This document shows, piece after piece, positions 60,499 through 64,000 of a stretch of 64,000 nucleotides of DNA. The notes beneath the pieces are model-generated. The model was not told where the DNA came from. It did not search any database and saw only the letters and a list, made by a program, of their open reading frames with translations. The stretch is from CBDFLS01 sp965249185 (lineage in GTDB: Bacteria > Chloroflexota > Dehalococcoidia > Lucifugimonadales > Australimonadaceae): assembly GCA_965249185.1 (NCBI GenBank), contig CBDFLS010000002.1:806001-870000 (forward strand). Reading direction: 5' to 3'. The number at the start of each line of letters is the position of its first letter. The stretch's first letter is position 1. The position numbers were made by a program, and so were the translations under genes.

Positions 60499-61134
60499 AT
60501 GGGAGTATCAGACGGCGAGATAGGGGCGGGCACGCCCGAAGAGAGTTGGCGCGACATCCACGAGACGATGTACAGGGCTCAGAGCTCCATGTATCTCGCC
60601 GGAACACCGACGATACTGCTCCTCTGGGCTGCGATAGCCTCGCTGGGAGTCGGCTCGCAGTACGCCATCCTGACGCTGGCATCTGAATTCGCGGACCGCA
60701 GCCCCTGGATTTTCGGGGTGTTGTGGGGGGTCCTGATGGTGCCGGGTATGGTGGGAAGCGGGATCATAGGACGCCGGGCTGGCAGGAGGATCGCGCCTGG
60801 GGATGCCGCTCGCAGCGCTGGTATAAGGGTGTTCCTCTACTGGCTCGCGGCGGTTGTGGCGATGTTCCTCATTCCGGCGGCATCGGGAATGTGGAACGCG
60901 GAAAATGGGGAACAGATACCGGGCGTCACGCTAGGCATAGTGTCTCTGGCATACATCCTGTTCGGCATCATGAACCGCCCGGTGTTGGCGGTGGTGGGCG
61001 TAGGGTTCGCGGCAGCGTTCTACATTCCCAACTACCTCATGGACGGCAACGAGGTTATGTTGGTATCGGTGGGATTGATGCTGGTCGTGGTGGCCCTGGG
61101 TGCATGGTGGCTACGCAAGAGCGGGGTCCATTGA
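60499..61134 (+). CDS. Membrane protein co-transcribed with a winged-helix regulator
   Basis: This 211-residue protein has a short cytoplasmic start and five or six hydrophobic segments (PTILLLWAAIASLGVGS, WIFGVLWGVLMVPGMVGSGIIG, FLYWLAAVVAMFLIPAAS, TLGIVSLAYILFGIMNRPV, VMLVSVGLMLVVVALGAWWL). It starts after an almost perfect ribosome site (GGGAGGTGA) and its stop overlaps the TTG start of the regulator as TTGA. Regulator plus membrane protein pairs of this kind are common; the role is unknown. Confidence 0.7.
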   Translation: MGVSDGEIGAGTPEESWRDIHETMYRAQSSMYLAGTPTILLLWAAIASLGVGSQYAILTLASEFADRSPWIFGVLWGVLMVPGMVGSGIIGRRAGRRIAPGDAARSAGIRVFLYWLAAVVAMFLIPAASGMWNAENGEQIPGVTLGIVSLAYILFGIMNRPVLAVVGVGFAAAFYIPNYLMDGNEVMLVSVGLMLVVVALGAWWLRKSGVH

Positions 61135-61445
61135 CCGACGAACCCATCATCCTCAACGAGACCATCCACCAGTCAACCCGGCTGCGGATAATGACGATGC
61201 TGGTCTCCCAACCGGAAAGGGACCGGCTCGCCTACGGGTTCATTCTGCAGACCCTCGGTCTCACCGGGGGCAACCTCACCACTCATCTGCGTAAGCTAGA
61301 AGACGCCGACTACGTGGCTATGACGAAAGAGTTCGTGGATTCTAAGCCGCGCACATGGGTAGAGGCGACACCGACGGGACGCCGGGCATTCGCCGAGTAT
61401 CTATCCAACCTGGAGAAGGCCCTAAACTGGAGACCTCATACGTAG
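61131..61445 (+). CDS. Winged-helix transcriptional regulator
   Basis: This 104-residue DNA-binding protein reads LNETIHQSTRLRIMTMLVSQPERDRLAYGFILQTLGLTGGNLTTHLRKLEDADYVAMTKEF, which is the winged-helix domain of the HTH_34/MarR-like group. Translation from the TTG at 61,131 overlaps the upstream stop. A wing and a dimerisation helix (GRRAFAEYLSNLEKAL) follow. It probably controls the upstream membrane protein or a promoter further upstream. Confidence 0.8.
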   Translation: MTDEPIILNETIHQSTRLRIMTMLVSQPERDRLAYGFILQTLGLTGGNLTTHLRKLEDADYVAMTKEFVDSKPRTWVEATPTGRRAFAEYLSNLEKALNWRPHT

Positions 61446-61644
61446 CTGGTGAGTAAGAACTGCGTGACGGTTGTCTGGCTCCGGGCTAGGCGCGATCTAC
61501 TTGCCAATTTGAGGGCGGCATCACTCCGTCGCGGCTACAGTCCCGACCACAAAACCGGCCTGAAACCAATGGCTTGCAGGCAATCACCTTCATTTTTCCC
61601 GGCCCTCACAATGGACTATTGGGGCATTGCCGCCAGGAAACAGA
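61446..61644. other. Intergenic region
   Basis: It holds no gene and shows no clear promoter. The frames in it are short. Confidence 0.45.
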
Positions 61645-63399
61645 ATGAACAAGCAGCAACAGAGGACGCGAAGCCAAACAAAGACGAGATCGGCAGGCGT
61701 CAGACGGCTACTTGACGCCCTCAGCCAGATGCCGTTCGTCGATTCGGCGGAACTTGCGGGCATCCTGGGCGAGCCCCACGCGACCGTCCATCGCACACTG
61801 ACGAGGCTACTGGCCAGCGGTGTAGCCAGCCGAGTGAGTCACGGGACTGCCCATCTACCGTCGAGCCACAGATATTACTTGACGGCCAGCGGAATCGGCG
61901 AGGCGGTTAGGGTTCTTGGCTTCGACGCACCGTCAGACTTCGTGCGCGCCTACCCCGTATCCAGGGAGTGGCTGGCACTGCTTATTCGCCGTATGGACGC
62001 GGTGGCCGCCGTCTACCGAATCGCCGCATCACTCTCCCCCGGCATCGACGGCCTCCGGTCCCATGTGGAGTTCCACCGTAGGGGCAGGTTCGACGCCACG
62101 GTCACCCTTCACGACGGCCGCAGCTTCGGCGTAGTTCGCCAGGGCCTGGCCCTTCGTCGGCGCTCGCTCTATGACCGGCTGAGAGCCATAGCGGAGTACG
62201 ATTACACGCGCCGCCCCGACACGATCTTCGTCCTGACCCCAAGCGTCTGGGAGCAGAGACTGACGACGGGGTTCTGCATGGAGCTGAATCTTGACGACTC
62301 CTACGTCGGCGTGGAGTCTCGGGACACACTGGAAAGACGGGACCTCCACGTCTGGCAGAAGACCTCAGGCCTGTTCAGCGGCTCGTACTACACCCTCGAT
62401 TTCGTGAGCTCACAGGGCGACCCGAGCGGACGACTCTTCACCGAGCCGCCGAGTCGGAAGCGGGCCTCCATACCCAATCCTGAGCGCATGGTGCAGACTG
62501 CACCTACATTCGGCATCAGCCCTTCTGAGAAACGGACGCTCGACCTGGTGTCCGACCACCCGATGATCCCTCGTCAGCATCTAGCCCGCTGGCTCGGCGT
62601 CTCCGAGGGACGCATCAGCCAGATGACGCGCAGCCTCGTCGATACCTGGAGCCTTGTCGAGCGACGAGGAAAACGCGGAGACACTCGCTACACTCTGTCC
62701 GCTGAAGGCATTCGCTACATCACCCACCGGGACCGTGCTCAGCTCCCGACAACACGGGGCATCTGGAGCACAGCCCTCACGACAGACCATCAGGGCCGGA
62801 CACGACATGTGGGCCACCGCATCGACACGTGGGCGAGGCAGACGAAGCACGCCGACGGCATCACGTGGTTCCTCTCAGCGCTGGAGGCTGAGTGCAGGGC
62901 TGAGCCTTACAGTGAGCTGCTCTGGTCTGTCCCCACCGCGAGGTCTGACCGGGCCTACAACTGGGGGCAGTCGGCCATAGCCCCGGACGCCGTGTGGAAG
63001 ATGGTCGCAGAGGGTCTTGAGGTACCGTTCTACCTCGAGTACGAGCTTCGCGCCCGGCACACCGAGGGAGTCATTGCCCGCCTGAGTCCCTACACGCGCT
63101 ACTACTGGTCCACGGAGCCGGGAGAAGACCAGCCCCCGTTCCCCACCACCCTCTTCGTCGTGGACACAGAGGAAGTCGAGGCAACTTACGTGCGCACAGT
63201 GGCCAGGATGAGCCGGATGTCGCTGCCAATCCTCGTGTCCTGCCGGCCCGTCCTGTCCACAACAGGGATACTGGGGGGGTCCTGGCATCCACTCTGGGAG
63301 CCGGAATCCCCGCGACTGGCACTGTCCGAGCTACGCGCCTACCAATGGGACTCACTCTACCACCGGATGCGTCAGCGTCCTGTAGAGGGGGATAGATAG
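61645..63399 (+). CDS. Replic_Relax-like winged-helix protein, second homologue
   Basis: This 584-residue homologue of 46,456-48,468 (opposite strand) has a winged-helix start (LSQMPFVDSAELAGILGEPHATVHRTLTRLLASGVASRV), an unknown middle (AYPVSREWLALLIRRMDAVAAVYRIAASL ... FGVVRQGLALRRRSLYDRLRAI), a second winged helix (ALVSDHPMIPRQHLARWLGVSEGRISQMTRSL) and a C-terminal region (LEYELRARHTEGVIARLSPYTRYY). The ATG at 61,645 has AGGAAA upstream. Presence of a second family member just right of the outer element suggests another mobile element there. Confidence 0.7.
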   Translation: MNKQQQRTRSQTKTRSAGVRRLLDALSQMPFVDSAELAGILGEPHATVHRTLTRLLASGVASRVSHGTAHLPSSHRYYLTASGIGEAVRVLGFDAPSDFVRAYPVSREWLALLIRRMDAVAAVYRIAASLSPGIDGLRSHVEFHRRGRFDATVTLHDGRSFGVVRQGLALRRRSLYDRLRAIAEYDYTRRPDTIFVLTPSVWEQRLTTGFCMELNLDDSYVGVESRDTLERRDLHVWQKTSGLFSGSYYTLDFVSSQGDPSGRLFTEPPSRKRASIPNPERMVQTAPTFGISPSEKRTLDLVSDHPMIPRQHLARWLGVSEGRISQMTRSLVDTWSLVERRGKRGDTRYTLSAEGIRYITHRDRAQLPTTRGIWSTALTTDHQGRTRHVGHRIDTWARQTKHADGITWFLSALEAECRAEPYSELLWSVPTARSDRAYNWGQSAIAPDAVWKMVAEGLEVPFYLEYELRARHTEGVIARLSPYTRYYWSTEPGEDQPPFPTTLFVVDTEEVEATYVRTVARMSRMSLPILVSCRPVLSTTGILGGSWHPLWEPESPRLALSELRAYQWDSLYHRMRQRPVEGDR

Positions 63400-63517
63400 G
63401 GCCGATGCGTCCACATCTCCCCGTTATGTTGTCTGGGGTCACAAAATGGGACAACCGACCCGAGCTCCAAGGTCTTTCGACAGGCAAAATACCCCTGCTT
63501 TAGCTACGAAACGGGGT

Positions 63518-63620
63518 TGACGTGTCGCCTGACGTGTCATGGAGTAAATTGGGATTCCGCGCTAAAATACAGGGGCCGAAGTATTGTACTCTTGCAACCC
63601 ATGACGAGGGCTGACGTGTC
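63518..63620. repeat. Three copies of TGACGTGTCR upstream of and within the start of the HTH gene
   Basis: TGACGTGTCG (63,519), TGACGTGTCA (63,531) and TGACGTGTCA (63,612) precede or overlap the start codon at 63,601. The sequence is nearly its own complement (TGACACGTCA). Confidence 0.6.
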
Positions 63621-64000
63621 AGCCGATATTGAGGAAAAAGCGATGGATGAGCCTGTCCGCTGGGTGACAAAAGCGGAGGCAGCGGAGGAGCTGGAGATTT
63701 CCCTTTCGACCCTCGACCGACAGATCAGGAAGGGTGAGGTCGAGGTGCTCAGAGAAGGCCGTCGCGTCTACGTGCGGATGCACGGGCCTGAGTACCTGAG
63801 TGCCGAGGAGCTGCTGCGCCGGTCCGTCGCTAGGGAGCGGGAGCTTGAGCGGACCGTGCGGGAGTTGGAGCAGAGCGTGTCGGACTTGGAGCTTAGAGCA
63901 TCTGAGTTGGAGCGGGAGCGGGACGAGGCCAGGGAGTCCGCAGCCACCGCCAGACGGCCGTACGAGGAGCTTGAGAAGGCGTACCGGAAGGAGATCGCCG
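63601..64000 (+). CDS. HTH/coiled-coil protein, N-terminal part (runs off right edge)
   Basis: The visible 133 codons begin TRADVSADIEEKAMDEPVRW, then a MerR/excisionase-type HTH (VTKAEAAEELEISLSTLDRQIRKGEVEVLREGRRVYVRM), followed by a long coiled coil (ELERTVRELEQSVSDLELR and on). Similar proteins combine an excisionase-like HTH with coiled coil in mobile elements. The copies of TGACGTGTCA at its start suggest autoregulation. Its end and partner genes lie beyond 64,000. Confidence 0.6.
   Translation, partial: MTRADVSADIEEKAMDEPVRWVTKAEAAEELEISLSTLDRQIRKGEVEVLREGRRVYVRMHGPEYLSAEELLRRSVARERELERTVRELEQSVSDLELRASELERERDEARESAATARRPYEELEKAYRKEIA

Overview
The window looks like chromosome from a high-GC free-living bacterium. 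The best guess is Chloroflexota, Dehalococcoidia or SAR202-like, because of the mix of a DUF1461 membrane protein, mazG, a NEW3/ABC exporter set, a DnaG zinc finger of the CFGAC type, an accC-BCCP pair and many large serine recombinases. That placement is an inference from gene content, not from a marker phylogeny.

Region 1 (1-3,527) is mobile debris: the end of an IS3-family element, then an IS1380-family element whose right end is present twice around fragments of a type I restriction operon (hsdS). The whole 875-3,522 unit is flanked by the 5-bp duplication CTTAT. Region 2 (3,524-33,514) is compact housekeeping chromosome: mazG, a secreted NEW3 protein with an ABC exporter, dgt-dnaG-rpoD, an Fpg/Nei glycosylase, ffh with two DinB proteins, ybeY-dnaX-ybaB-recR, tag, recO, biotin carboxylase with BCCP, a Rieske protein, uvrA, a hicAB cassette, a GatC-like protein with an amidase, and tRNA-Ala(GGC). 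The theme is DNA replication and repair. Several of these genes appear to have leaderless promoters (a -10 box 6-8 bases before the start codon).

Region 3 (33,515-59,094) is a genomic island that begins exactly at the 3' end of tRNA-Ala. It is read here as two nested integrative elements. The outer element (about 25.6 kb) has 17-bp perfect inverted arms at its ends and encoded a large serine recombinase. That recombinase gene is now cut in two (33,515-34,365 and 45,017-45,747, minus strand) because an inner element (34,361-45,016, 10.66 kb), carrying its own large serine integrase (43,440-45,053), inserted into it. Joining the two halves at the 5-bp core ACCAG restores an open reading frame. 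In both elements the recombinase reading frame runs across its own att core, so integration replaces the C-terminal tail.

The inner element carries decayed surface-protein genes, a second and intact IS1380 copy, a lipoprotein, an istB remnant, a regulator-LeuB chimera, a possible toxin-antitoxin pair and its integrase. The outer element carries a ribbon-helix-helix/recombinase operon, a Replic_Relax-like protein, a FitAB toxin-antitoxin pair, a large single-chain restriction-modification protein broken by a 29-bp tandem duplication, a membrane pentapeptide-repeat protein overlapping it, a frameshifted GmrSD-type (DUF262/HNH) protein, and membrane proteins, one of them split by an IS1595 element. 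It is therefore a defence island.

Region 4 (59,095-64,000) holds a two-domain VOC protein, a membrane protein with a winged-helix regulator, a second Replic_Relax-like protein and the start of a coiled-coil HTH protein. This is probably another mobile element that runs off the right edge.
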